Source: Kitasatospora sp. NBC_00240
GTDB taxonomy: Bacteria; Actinomycetota; Actinomycetes; Streptomycetales; Streptomycetaceae
Direction: 5' to 3'
DNA: 64,000 nt
NCBI RefSeq assembly: GCF_026342405.1
Contig: NZ_JAPEMU010000001.1
Coordinates: 1,364,001 to 1,428,000, forward strand
Positions 51,372 through 59,059 of the stretch are shown here, piece after piece. The notes below the pieces were generated by a model. It saw only the letters and a program-made list of their open reading frames with translations, did no database searches and was not told the origin of the DNA. Position 1 is the first letter of the stretch. Each line of letters opens with the position of its first letter. Made by a program: the position numbers and the translations under genes.

Positions 51372-52175
51372 TCACGGCCGGCCGGTGACGTATCCGCCGT
51401 CAGCCCGCAGCACGTGCCCGGTGGTGAAGGCCGCGCCCGCCAGGTACAGCACCGCGTCGGTGACCTCGGAGACCTCGCCGACCCGGTCGAGCAGCGCGAG
51501 GCCCCCGTAGGCGTCCACATCGGCGCCCGTGTGCAGCGGGGTCCGGACGATGCCCGGTGCCACCAGGTTGACCCGGATGCCGTCGGCGGCGAGCTCGGCG
51601 GCGAGACTGACCGTCAGGGCGTGCACGCCGCCCTTGCTGACCACCGGCGCCGAGGCCGGGAATCCGCCGACCGCGTGCTCCACCAGGACGGTGCCGATGT
51701 TGACGATGCTGCCGCCCTCGCCCTGGCTGCGCAGCCGGCGCACCACGGCCTGGGTGGTCAGGTAGGTGCCCTTGAGGTTGCCGTTCAGGAACCCGTCCAG
51801 CTCCTCCTCGGTGACGTCGGTGAACGGCTTGGCGGCGAAGGTGCCGGCGTTGTTGACCAGCACGTCGACCCGGCCGAACCGCTCGACCGCCGTACGGACC
51901 AGGGCCTCGCCGGTCGCCGCGGCGCCGATGCCGCCGGTGACCTGGGCGACCCGGTCCGGCTGCCCGAGCAGGGCGGCGGCCTTGGCGAGCCGCTCGGGGT
52001 CGCGGCCGTTGAGCACCACGTTGGCGCCCTGCTCCAGGAATCCGCGGGCGATGTCCAGGCCGATGCCGCTGGACGAGCCGGTGACGATGACGGTGGGCGT
52101 GGCCTTCGAGGCGCCGGCGGGGGTGGCGGCAGTGGTGCTGGCCGTGGTGCTGGTGGCGGGTGCGGACATGGTCAT
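51372..52175 (-). CDS. SDR-family oxidoreductase without the catalytic tyrosine
   Basis: A 267-residue short-chain dehydrogenase fold: cofactor motif TGSSSGIGLDIARGF, NNAG, and the C-terminal PGIVRTPL. The usual YxxxK triad reads P-V-V-S-K (SAPVVSKGGVHALTVSL): Tyr is replaced by Pro, and the catalytic Ser position is also changed (NIGTVLVEHAVGG). The fold and NAD(P) site are intact, so it may bind cofactor without classical catalysis or use another residue. ATG 52175 chosen for its GGAGG at ideal spacing. Divergent LysR gene. Confidence 0.85.
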   Translation of the reverse strand: MTMSAPATSTTASTTAATPAGASKATPTVIVTGSSSGIGLDIARGFLEQGANVVLNGRDPERLAKAAALLGQPDRVAQVTGGIGAAATGEALVRTAVERFGRVDVLVNNAGTFAAKPFTDVTEEELDGFLNGNLKGTYLTTQAVVRRLRSQGEGGSIVNIGTVLVEHAVGGFPASAPVVSKGGVHALTVSLAAELAADGIRVNLVAPGIVRTPLHTGADVDAYGGLALLDRVGEVSEVTDAVLYLAGAAFTTGHVLRADGGYVTGRP

Positions 52176-52249
52176 GGTGGAGCCTCCGTCGATACGTACG
52201 TGGGGTGTTGGTGAAACCGTAGGCTCGGCCGACTCATAAGACCACGTCG

Positions 52250-52281
52250 CATAATGGAGCCTGAGATAACCTGGCATTATG
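52250..52281. promoter_or_regulatory. Inverted repeat over the LysR start codon
   Basis: CATAATG (52250-52256) and CATTATG (52275-52281) are exact inverted repeats 18 bases apart; the second contains the LysR ATG (52279). GATAAC (52264-52269) between them is a possible -10, giving leaderless or near-leaderless transcription. Fits autoregulation by the LysR protein and control of the divergent SDR. Confidence 0.6.
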
Positions 52282-53193
52282 GATGTCGATCTGCGCGACC
52301 TCGAACTGCTCGACACGGTGGCCGACACCGGCTCGCTCACCGCCGCCGCCGAACGCCTCTACGTCAGCCAGCCCGCCCTGAGCCAGCGGCTGACCAGGAT
52401 GGAGGAGCGGCTCGGCGTCCAGCTCTTCGACCGCCAGGGACGCCGGCTGGTACCCAACGCGGCCGGCCGGCGGATGCTGCTGGCGGCCCGTCAGGTCATC
52501 GCCGAGCTGGCCTCGGCCACCCGCGACGTACGGGAGATGCGCGACGGCCGGGACCGCCGGGTCCGGCTCGCCGTCCAGTGCAGCACCACCTTCCAGTGGC
52601 TGCCGCCCGTCATCCACGGCTTCCGCGACCGGTGCCCCGACGCCGAGGTCCGGATCGAGACGCTGCCCGGCGACACCCTGATCACCGCCCTGCTGGAGGA
52701 CCGGCTCGACGTCGCCCTGATCACCAAGGCGGACCCCGACATGGACCGGATCGACCTGGTCCGGCTGTTCGAGGACGAGATGGTCGCCGTGGTGCCGGCC
52801 GCCCACCCCTGGGCGGCCCTCTCCCACCTCACCGCACGGGACTTCGACGACTCCCGGCTGATCCTCTACGACCTCTACGACCAGAGCCGGGTCCCCGCCA
52901 CCCCGCTCCCCCTCCCGCACGGCGCCCGGCCCGGCCGGATCACCACCATGCCGGTCATCACCGACCTGGTGATCGAGATGGTGGCCGGCGGCCAGGGCGC
53001 CACCGTCCTGCCCGGCTGGGTCGCCGCCCCGTACGTCACCTCGCACGGCCTGGCCCTGGTCCGGATCGGCGCCGAGCCGATGACCAGGACCTGGTACTGC
53101 GCCACCCGCCCGGGCCCCCGGCCCGCCCTCGTCCAGGCCCTGGTGGAGGAGCTCACCGACCGGCTGCGCGGACGCCTGACCGTCGACTCCTGA
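52279..53193 (+). CDS. LysR-family regulator
   Basis: A 304-residue LTTR: N-terminal HTH (VDLRDLELLDTVADTGSLTA, AAERLYVSQPALSQRLTRME, RLGVQLFDRQGRRLVPNAAG) and C-terminal co-inducer domain (VRLAVQCSTTFQWLPPVIHG, RIETLPGDTLITALLEDRLD, VALITKADP, TLVIEMVAGG-like VTDLVIEMVAGGQGATVLPG). It resembles MetR-type sequences by the ECATTHWLP-like CSTTFQWLP segment. Divergent from and probably controlling the SDR gene. Confidence 0.92.
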   Translation: MDVDLRDLELLDTVADTGSLTAAAERLYVSQPALSQRLTRMEERLGVQLFDRQGRRLVPNAAGRRMLLAARQVIAELASATRDVREMRDGRDRRVRLAVQCSTTFQWLPPVIHGFRDRCPDAEVRIETLPGDTLITALLEDRLDVALITKADPDMDRIDLVRLFEDEMVAVVPAAHPWAALSHLTARDFDDSRLILYDLYDQSRVPATPLPLPHGARPGRITTMPVITDLVIEMVAGGQGATVLPGWVAAPYVTSHGLALVRIGAEPMTRTWYCATRPGPRPALVQALVEELTDRLRGRLTVDS

Positions 53194-53220
53194 ACCGGGC
53201 CACGGGCCGGGCCGGGAACA

Positions 53221-53256
53221 CCTGACGGCCGCCCCCGTGCGGAGGCGGCCGTCGGG
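53221..53256. terminator. Bidirectional terminator between convergent genes
   Basis: Stem CCTGACGGCCGCC / GGCGGCCGTCGGG (53221-53233 and 53244-53256, one G-T pair), ten-base loop, 28 bases after the LysR stop and 18 before the facing frame. Confidence 0.85.
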
Positions 53257-53273
53257 CAGGTGTGACGGCGGGC

Positions 53274-53975
53274 TCAGGACGGGTTGCCGACCAGCTGGAG
53301 CGGGCCGTTCAGGGTCTTCGGGGTGCAGCCCGGGCCGGTCAGGGTCAGGTGGTCGCGGGTGTTGACCACGCTCAGCGGGCCGTTGAGGACGGTGCCGCAG
53401 AGCTGGACGGTGCCCGCGCCGACCGCCTGCACCGGGCCGGTGAGGTCCGAGCCGCGGACCACCAGGCTCGCGCCGGCGCGGACCACGATCGGGCCGGTCT
53501 GCCGGGCGGCGGTCAGGCAGGTGGTGCCGGTGGCGACCACCAGCGGGCCGGTGTGACGGCCGGTCACGGTGGTCGTGCAGGCCGGTCCGGTCGGGACCTC
53601 GGCGCGGAAGTCCAGGGCGTAGGCGATCTTGCCGGGCTTGGCGTCCGTGATCGGGGCGCTCAGCTTGCCGAACTCGCCGCCGGTGGGCTTCTTCCCGGCG
53701 TTCCACGGGGGCAGCCGGCCCAGCTGGTCCGCGGTCCGCCCGTCGGCGATCACCGTGTCGCCGGGCACGGCGGACATGGCCTGCGAGGCCGTCCGGACCG
53801 CCGCCAGGTAGGACGCCGGGTCGGCCGGGTCGTACGAGCCGGGCAGGGCGATGCCCTGTCCGCGCAGCCAGTCGTCCCAGAGGAACGCCACGCCCTCCGC
53901 CCTGACGCCGCCCGACCTCACGCCCACCGTGACGCCCGACCGAGCGGCAAGCTGAGCAGAGACCTGGTGGCCCGG
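53274..53975 (-). pseudogene. 5'-truncated secreted beta-helix-like repeat protein
   Basis: The frame opens immediately after the DoxX stop codon, in the same frame, and reads QVSAQLAARSGVTVGVRSGG, FLWDDWLRGQGIALPGSYDP and then repeated strand motifs (TGPACTTTVTGRHTGPLVVA, TGPIVVRAGASLVVRGSD, LTGPVQAVGAGTVQLCG, TVLNGPLSVV, TLNGPLQLVGN). Such GPL/GPV repeats belong to exported beta-helical adhesin-like or surface proteins. There is no start, signal peptide or promoter, so the upstream part has been lost. Confidence 0.6.
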
Positions 53976-54341
53976 TCAGAACAGGCCGGCCCCCAGCCAG
54001 GCCACCGCGACGGCGGCCAGCAGAAGGGTGATGTTGAGGCCGATCTCCCGCACCTCCCCCCGGGAGAGGTGCAGGGCGGTGCCACCGACCTGCACCAGCG
54101 CCAGGCCGATCGCCGCCGCGACGGCGAGCCCGGGGACCGTCCCGGTCAGGGGCGGGAGGACGAGGCCGAGCGCGCCGAGGAGCTCAAGGCCGCCTATGAG
54201 CCTGACCAGCGGCATCGGCACGCGATCGACCCAGCCCATCATCGGCCGGAGCCGCTCCTGGTCCTGGAGCAGCTTCTTGCCTCCCGCGTAGACGTAGAAC
54301 AGGGCAAGGAGACCGGCGACGATCCAGTATGCGACCTGCAT
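53976..54341 (-). CDS. DoxX-family membrane protein
   Basis: A 121-residue protein with four membrane helices (QVAYWIVAGLLALFYVYAGG, LVRLIGGLELLGALGLVLPP, GLAVAAAIGLALVQVGGTAL, IGLNITLLLAAVAVAWLGAG) and the signature HLSRGEVR at the same place as the other DoxX (HLRRGEAK). Divergent HxlR regulator 106 bases away. It probably belongs to a quinone/electrophile-responsive unit (family knowledge plus context). Confidence 0.85.
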   Translation of the reverse strand: MQVAYWIVAGLLALFYVYAGGKKLLQDQERLRPMMGWVDRVPMPLVRLIGGLELLGALGLVLPPLTGTVPGLAVAAAIGLALVQVGGTALHLSRGEVREIGLNITLLLAAVAVAWLGAGLF

Positions 54342-54410
54342 GAAAGACCCCTCGTGCGAATGACGGAGCGTGAGTGGCCTCATGATGGGTCACTGTCCGA
54401 TCGCGTACAA

Positions 54411-54437
54411 AAGGCACACGGATGTGCGCAAGGCACA
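54411..54437. promoter_or_regulatory. HxlR operator candidates
   Basis: Direct repeat AAGGCACA at 54411-54418 and 54430-54437, 19 bases centre to centre, and the inverted repeat GCACA-CGGA-TGTGC (54414-54427) overlapping the first. Located just before the HxlR start and beyond the DoxX start. Confidence 0.55.
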
Positions 54438-54447
54438 AGGAGCTGTC

Positions 54448-54825
54448 ATGTCGCAGTACGAGCACACCTGCATGATCCGCGGGGACGGCGGCCGGACGAT
54501 CCGCGCCGTCCTGGACCGGATCTGCGACAAGTGGACGCTCCTCGTCGTGGCCACCCTCGACGAGGGACGGATGCGCTTCACCGAGCTGCACCGGCACGTC
54601 CCCGGGATCTCGCAGCGGATGCTGACACTCACTCTGCGCAACCTCCAGCGGGACGGGCTGGTCTCCAGGACCGCCTACGCGGAGGTGCCGCCAAGGGTCG
54701 AGTACGCGCTCACGCCCAGGGGGAAGAGCCTGATCCCGCCCGCGCTGGCGCTCGCGAGCTGGGCCGTCGAACACAATGCGGGGATCCAGGCCAGCCGGGC
54801 CACGTACGGCCCGCAGGCCGAATGA
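54448..54825 (+). CDS. HxlR-family regulator
   Basis: A 125-residue winged-helix protein: CMIRGDGGRTIRAVLDRICD, KWTLLVVATLDEGRMRFTEL, HVPGISQRMLTLTLRNLQRD and VEYALTPRGKSLIPPALAL. HxlR proteins sense electrophiles or diamide through the N-terminal Cys (here in EHTCMIRG at residue 8). Start ATG 54448 with AAGGAG upstream; longer in-frame starts would cover the operator. Divergent DoxX is the likely target. Confidence 0.9.
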   Translation: MSQYEHTCMIRGDGGRTIRAVLDRICDKWTLLVVATLDEGRMRFTELHRHVPGISQRMLTLTLRNLQRDGLVSRTAYAEVPPRVEYALTPRGKSLIPPALALASWAVEHNAGIQASRATYGPQAE

Positions 54826-55110
54826 AGCCGACGTCGGGGCAGGCCGGTCGCCCGCTGTTGTGCTCATCCTGAACCCGGACGCCCCACAGCCTCCGCACCC
54901 GGGACCGACCCCCTCCGACGATCCCGGACCGTCCTGCGCGGCGCCGCGCTGACCCCGCGCACCACGGACCGGCCGCTGGACGTACCCGTGTGTGCCTGGG
55001 CCGACACATGGACCGTCGGCGTCCTCCTGGACCACTCCGCGTCACCGGCGGAGCCGGACGAGGCCGTCCGGTGCGCGTCGGCGCGCCCGGGCCGGAGCGC
55101 CCGGGCCGGT

Positions 55111-55425
55111 TCAGCGCGGCCGGTCGCGGCCGGCCCCGGTCGCCCAGGTGAGACCGATCACCACACAGAGGGCCAGCAGTACCAGGCCGAGGCCGATCGA
55201 GGTCCAGCCGCCGCTGGTGAGGCTGTCCAACTGCTCCTGGTAGGTGGCGTCCTGGGGCGTGGGCATGCCGTCGGTGACCGGTCCGGTCGAGTGCGCCACG
55301 CAGGTGTCGCCCGGCGCCATCGGCCGGCCGTAGCAGGTGGGCACCTCGGTCTGCAGCTTGCCGACGCCGGTCAGGATCAGACCCGCGCCGGCGCCGAGCA
55401 GAACCAGCAGGATCACCACGCCCAT
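55111..55425 (-). CDS. Small two-helix membrane protein
   Basis: A 104-residue protein with an N-terminal helix (VVILLVLLGAGAGLILTGVG), an extracellular loop with two Cys (VPTCYGRPMAPGDTCVAHST) and a second helix (IGLGLVLLALCVVIGLTW). The Cys pair may be a disulphide. No family name known to me. It lies 179 bases downstream of the four-gene membrane unit on the same strand and might belong to it. GGGAGGGGG precedes the ATG. Confidence 0.65.
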   Translation of the reverse strand: MGVVILLVLLGAGAGLILTGVGKLQTEVPTCYGRPMAPGDTCVAHSTGPVTDGMPTPQDATYQEQLDSLTSGGWTSIGLGLVLLALCVVIGLTWATGAGRDRPR

Positions 55426-55604
55426 GACCGGTACACCCCCTCCCCCAGGGGGCCGCCGAGCCGGCGCACCCCCGTACGCTCCGGCTCGGAACGTACCCCT
55501 GGCGGCCCGGTCGAACCCGGCCGCCGCCGTGGCCTCGCCCACACCCGCGGCGCAGGAACTCGGCGAAGGTACCCGTCACTTGAGGTGCCGCCCGCCGGAC
55601 GGTC

Positions 55605-55898
55605 TCAGGCGCTGTCCGCCTTGCGGGCCGCTGTGCGGATCGCCTCCGCGTACGGGGTGTCGTAGGCGCGGATCTCGGCGGAGAGCTCCTGGAAGGGGAC
55701 CAGTGCGCGGTGGGTGGCGTCCACCGACAGCATCCACGCGGACCAGGCGTCGTGGACGTCTTCGTCGGTGACGTGCTCCCCCTTCGCCCGCAACAGGACC
55801 GCGTAGATGCGGAACAGGTCGTCGGAGTCGGCCGGCGGTGTGGCGGTCGACGGCAGGCAGGAGCGGATCAGGTCCGCGAGGTGGTCGAGGTAGGTCAC
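55605..55898 (-). CDS. Small RyR-like domain protein (DUF7701-like)
   Basis: A 97-residue soluble protein. Its C-terminal part (EDVHDAWSAWML, THRALVPFQELSAEIRAYDT, PYAEAIRTAARKA) has the layout of RyR domains: H-x2-W, then H-x2-L-V-P-Y/F-x2-L, then D-x-P. RyR domains in bacteria accompany TIR and other nucleotide-signalling effectors and are proposed to recognise nucleotide-derived ligands (family knowledge; the assignment here is by eye). Its GTG overlaps the stop of the RipA-like gene, so it is translated with it. Confidence 0.65.
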   Translation of the reverse strand: MTYLDHLADLIRSCLPSTATPPADSDDLFRIYAVLLRAKGEHVTDEDVHDAWSAWMLSVDATHRALVPFQELSAEIRAYDTPYAEAIRTAARKADSA

Positions 55899-56458
55899 CT
55901 GACCAGTGTGCCCGCGAGGATGAGCAGATAGACCCCCGCGAAGACCCAGGGAACGAGGCGTTCGGAGGACCCGAGTTCGGCGTAGCGCTTGCGTCCCGCC
56001 GGGATCGGGTTCTCCTTGAGGTAGTTCCACTCGTCGGCGAAGATCTTGACGGGCAGGCGGTTCTCCAGCTCGTTGATGACTTTGAACTTCGCGGTGTTGA
56101 GGTCCCGGTAACTGCGCAGCTGGAGCCACCAGGCCACCGACAGGGTGAGACCGGCCATGGTGACGGCGGGCGCCGCCCACCAGGCGGACTCCTCCAGCCT
56201 CGGGATCCCGAAGCCGACCACGGTGACCAGTGCGGTCTGCACCGAGAGGAAGAAGGCGTTGGCCGTGCCGCGGCGCGCGGAAACCCGGTCGGCCATCTCC
56301 ACGGCGAGCGTGTACAGCTCCAGCAGTTCGGACGGCCGGACAGGCTCGGGAGCTGGTGCAGGTGCGGGCGCGGGAGCCGGTGCAGGTGCGGGCTCGGGCG
56401 CGGGCGCGGGAGCCGGTGCGGGCGCAGGTACGGGTGCCGGTACGGGTGCTGTGGTCAC
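55895..56458 (-). CDS. RipA/SLATT-like membrane protein with Pro-Ala N-terminal repeat
   Basis: A 187-residue protein. Residues 1-40 are a PAPAPAPAPEP repeat. The rest has ELLELYTLAVEMADRVSARR, a first membrane helix pair (AFFLSVQTALVTVVGFG and WAAPAVTMAGLTLSVAWWLQ), a cytoplasmic block (RSYRDLNTAKFKVINELENR then LPVKIFADEWNYLKENPIP) and a last helix (LVPWVFAGVYLLILAGTLV). This layout matches what is annotated as RipA octameric membrane proteins and resembles the SLATT group associated with nucleotide-activated effectors. GTG start overlaps the DUF4328 stop by four bases. Confidence 0.7.
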   Translation of the reverse strand: MTTAPVPAPVPAPAPAPAPAPEPAPAPAPAPAPAPAPEPVRPSELLELYTLAVEMADRVSARRGTANAFFLSVQTALVTVVGFGIPRLEESAWWAAPAVTMAGLTLSVAWWLQLRSYRDLNTAKFKVINELENRLPVKIFADEWNYLKENPIPAGRKRYAELGSSERLVPWVFAGVYLLILAGTLVR

Positions 56459-57165
56459 CGAGCACCGCCGGCGAGGTCCCACGCCTGGTTCTGCCATGCG
56501 GTCACTCGCCTGACGATCAGTATCAGCAGCACCCCGGCCACCAGGAACAGCAGCGTGAGCAGGACGGACATGTTCGCGTTGGTCAGCAGGTCCCCCTCGG
56601 TCTCCCACTCCGCCTCGGCCGCCCGCCACTGGATCGGCTTGACGAATTCGGCGAGCAGGAAGAACGCCCACCAGGCTTTGACCAGGGCGTGCGAGACGGG
56701 CCGCCGGGGTGTGCTGACCCGCCAGATGTCCGCGACGATCTGGTAGGGGTACCAGAAACTGACCACGGGGGTGATCCATGACCCGATCACCCAGATCCGG
56801 GAGCGGCGGTGCGCGTCGCGGCCGCTGACCGACTCGGCGTTGGTCCGCACCCGCCACAGCCAGACGATGAACGCCACTCCGGCCGCGCCCCAGACCAGGA
56901 AGGACAGCAGCGAGGACGTTGTCAGCGCCGTGAGGGCGTCACCGTCGGCGGCCACGAGGTCCGCGTCGGTGGCTGCCCCGTTGAGGTAGTCGTGGACGAG
57001 CTGGTAGTTGCGCCAGTTGCCCGCCGAGACCACCACCTCCCGGACGATTGCGAGCGAGACGAGCAGCGTGACCGCGGCGGCCCAGCCGGTGACCGGCCTG
57101 CGTCGACCCACCCCCGCACCCGCACCGGTTGCCTTGTCGGGGTTGCTCTGCTGTGTGCTGTCCAT
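56455..57165 (-). CDS. DUF4328-domain membrane protein
   Basis: A 236-residue protein with four membrane helices: GWAAAVTLLVSLAIVREVVV, SSLLSFLVWGAAGVAFIVWL, IWVIGSWITPVVSFWYPYQI and NMSVLLTLLFLVAGVLLILI. The signature RVRTNAESVS ... PVVSFWYPYQIVADIWRVST is that of DUF4328, an actinobacterial membrane family of unknown function often next to signalling genes. Stop overlaps the RipA-like start (GTGA); GGAGG precedes the ATG. Confidence 0.8.
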   Translation of the reverse strand: MDSTQQSNPDKATGAGAGVGRRRPVTGWAAAVTLLVSLAIVREVVVSAGNWRNYQLVHDYLNGAATDADLVAADGDALTALTTSSLLSFLVWGAAGVAFIVWLWRVRTNAESVSGRDAHRRSRIWVIGSWITPVVSFWYPYQIVADIWRVSTPRRPVSHALVKAWWAFFLLAEFVKPIQWRAAEAEWETEGDLLTNANMSVLLTLLFLVAGVLLILIVRRVTAWQNQAWDLAGGAR

Positions 57166-57245
57166 GGTTCCCCTCCGTTGAAGTCCGGGTCTCAGAGCTC
57201 GTACCGGGGCCCGCGGCCCGCCGACGGCGTCACCGGGCGACGGCG

Positions 57246-58739
57246 CTACCGAACGCCGACGAGTTCGAGCAATCGGTAGGGCAGGGCCAAGGCCGCGATC
57301 GCCAGGTAGCCCTTGCCCAAGGTGCTGAGCATGTTGCTGTCGCTCCGCAGCACGACCATCCGGCGGCGGACCCCCACGGACGCCAGTGCGGCCTTCATCG
57401 CGCCGACCGTACGGCGCGCGGGCGAGGGCTCCCAGAAGACGGCCTTGACGGCTTGGTAGGAGCGGCGCACGGGCCCGCCGCGCGGGGCGGCGGTGCCGGG
57501 AGCGGGCTCCACCGCCCGCACGTGCGGTGTCCAGTCGGCGCCGAAGGCGACGGCGGCCGAGATCCAGGTGGTGTCCGCCGCCACCTCTTCCAGGTGGAGC
57601 GGCTTCGGCAGCTGCCCGTCCAGGCCCTCGACCGCGTCCGCCACTCGGCCCGGCGTCAGCAGGAGCAGCTTGCGGCCGGGCTGGGTGGCGACGGCCTGCT
57701 CGATCTCCCACCGCAGTCCCGCGCCCGACCCCACGCGCAGCACGATCAGCTGGGACAGTTCCATCAGCCGCAGGATGGTCGGCTTCCAGTCGTCCAGCGG
57801 CAGGTAGAACCGTGCCGCGCCCAGGAGCGGCAGCGGCTCCCCCGGCCGGCCCACCGCGATCACGGGCCCGAAGGCCCCCAGCGCGGCGGCGAGTTGTTCC
57901 TCCCGCGAGTGGATGTTGAGAGCTGTCCCGTCGTCGACCTGGGCGGCGGTGTGGTCGTCGGCGAAGCTGCGCAGGTACAGCACGGGCCGGCGGCCGTCGG
58001 CCTGCAGGGCCCGGGCCGCGCCGCGCGTCGAGCGGGGACGCGTGTACCGCAGGATCAGGAAACCCGCACCGAGCGCGGCCAAGCCCAACGGCAGCATCAG
58101 AATCTGGGTGGCCGGCGGGAGCTCACGGCCGTTGCGTTGGACCATGGAGACGGCCATGAACCCACCGATGAACAGGGTGTAGCCGACGCTGCCGGCGGCC
58201 AGGAAGAGCGGGCGACGCCACCTCGGCCGCCGTGCGGCGAAGCGGCCGATCGCCTGCACGACCTCGGCCGAAGCCGCCCTGCGCCGGCGGCGCAGCCACA
58301 GGGCCGGTACGGCGAGCGCCCCGGCCGCCGCCGTGAACCACAGGGCGGCCCGGCCCCACGAACCGAGGTCCCGGTCGAGCGCGGTACGGTCCTGTCCGGC
58401 CTCCACCACCAGGGTCCGTGCGCGCTCCCGAGCGGCGGATGCCTCGCCCTTCTCCACGAGGCCGGCCGTGGCGGCGACCGAGGTGCGGGCCCGTCCGGCC
58501 GGTGCGTTCTCCTCGAACCACCGCTTCGCGGCGGCGATCTCGGTACGTGCGGATTCGTCACCGTTCGCGTAGCGGTCCAGGACGGCGGTGAAGGCGGCGG
58601 CCCGGGCCGGGCCGTCCCGGAAACGATCCCGGGCCTGCAGGTCCTGGCCGGCGGTGATCGCCAGGTGCAGGGCGATGTAGGCGGCGACCACCGCCGTCAC
58701 CGTGATCAGCCGGGCCAACGCCCTTGAACTGGACGACAC
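57246..58739 (-). CDS. Membrane protein with TIR-like cytoplasmic domain
   Basis: A 497-residue protein. An N-terminal helix (LARLITVTAVVAAYIALHLA), a helical extracellular or periplasmic stretch (QDLQARDRFRDGPARAAAFT to DRDLGSW), a second helix (AALWFTAAAGALAVPALWL), two more helices (GSVGYTLFIGGFMAVSMVQ; LMLPLGLAALGAGFLIL), then a C-terminal Rossmann-like domain: RPVLYLRSFADDHTAAQVDD, SREEQLAAALGAFGPVIAVG, RPGEPLPLLGAARFYLPLDD, WKPTILRLMELSQLIVLRVG, SGAGLRWEIEQAV. The LYLRSFADD start, internal R-Y and the terminal W-E resemble TIR/SEFIR-type domains, but catalytic status is uncertain. First gene of the minus-strand unit. GTG 58739 chosen for GGGGGT seven bases upstream. Confidence 0.65.
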   Translation of the reverse strand: MSSSSRALARLITVTAVVAAYIALHLAITAGQDLQARDRFRDGPARAAAFTAVLDRYANGDESARTEIAAAKRWFEENAPAGRARTSVAATAGLVEKGEASAARERARTLVVEAGQDRTALDRDLGSWGRAALWFTAAAGALAVPALWLRRRRRAASAEVVQAIGRFAARRPRWRRPLFLAAGSVGYTLFIGGFMAVSMVQRNGRELPPATQILMLPLGLAALGAGFLILRYTRPRSTRGAARALQADGRRPVLYLRSFADDHTAAQVDDGTALNIHSREEQLAAALGAFGPVIAVGRPGEPLPLLGAARFYLPLDDWKPTILRLMELSQLIVLRVGSGAGLRWEIEQAVATQPGRKLLLLTPGRVADAVEGLDGQLPKPLHLEEVAADTTWISAAVAFGADWTPHVRAVEPAPGTAAPRGGPVRRSYQAVKAVFWEPSPARRTVGAMKAALASVGVRRRMVVLRSDSNMLSTLGKGYLAIAALALPYRLLELVGVR

Positions 58740-59059
58740 TTCAACACCCCCAGTGCCGGAACACCCCCCGGTGCGGCCCATCAGTACTACCACGCCGGTT
58801 GACAGTGCGCGGCCAGATCCCGGCAGTGACGGGCAACCCTTGACAGAACCGTGCTGAACTGCCGCGGGCGTTCGACCGAGCGACCGCGGAGTGCCCCCGC
58901 TCATCGGGACGCTCCGGCGAGGGCGCGGCGGGCCCGGCGAGGGCGCGGCAGCGGAGGACCGGCCCTCGCACGCGTCGCTCGCTGCCGTCATGAGAACCAT
59001 CGGGTCGTCACGGACAGCACCGGCTAATAGGCTCGACCCAGGTCGATCCAGGGGGAGAT
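58740..59059. other. Divergent promoter region between the TIR-like gene and the lipoprotein gene
   Basis: TTGACA occurs twice on the plus strand (58799-58804 and 58840-58845) and TAGGCT (59028-59033) is a candidate -10 for the lipoprotein. No gene. Confidence 0.4.
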
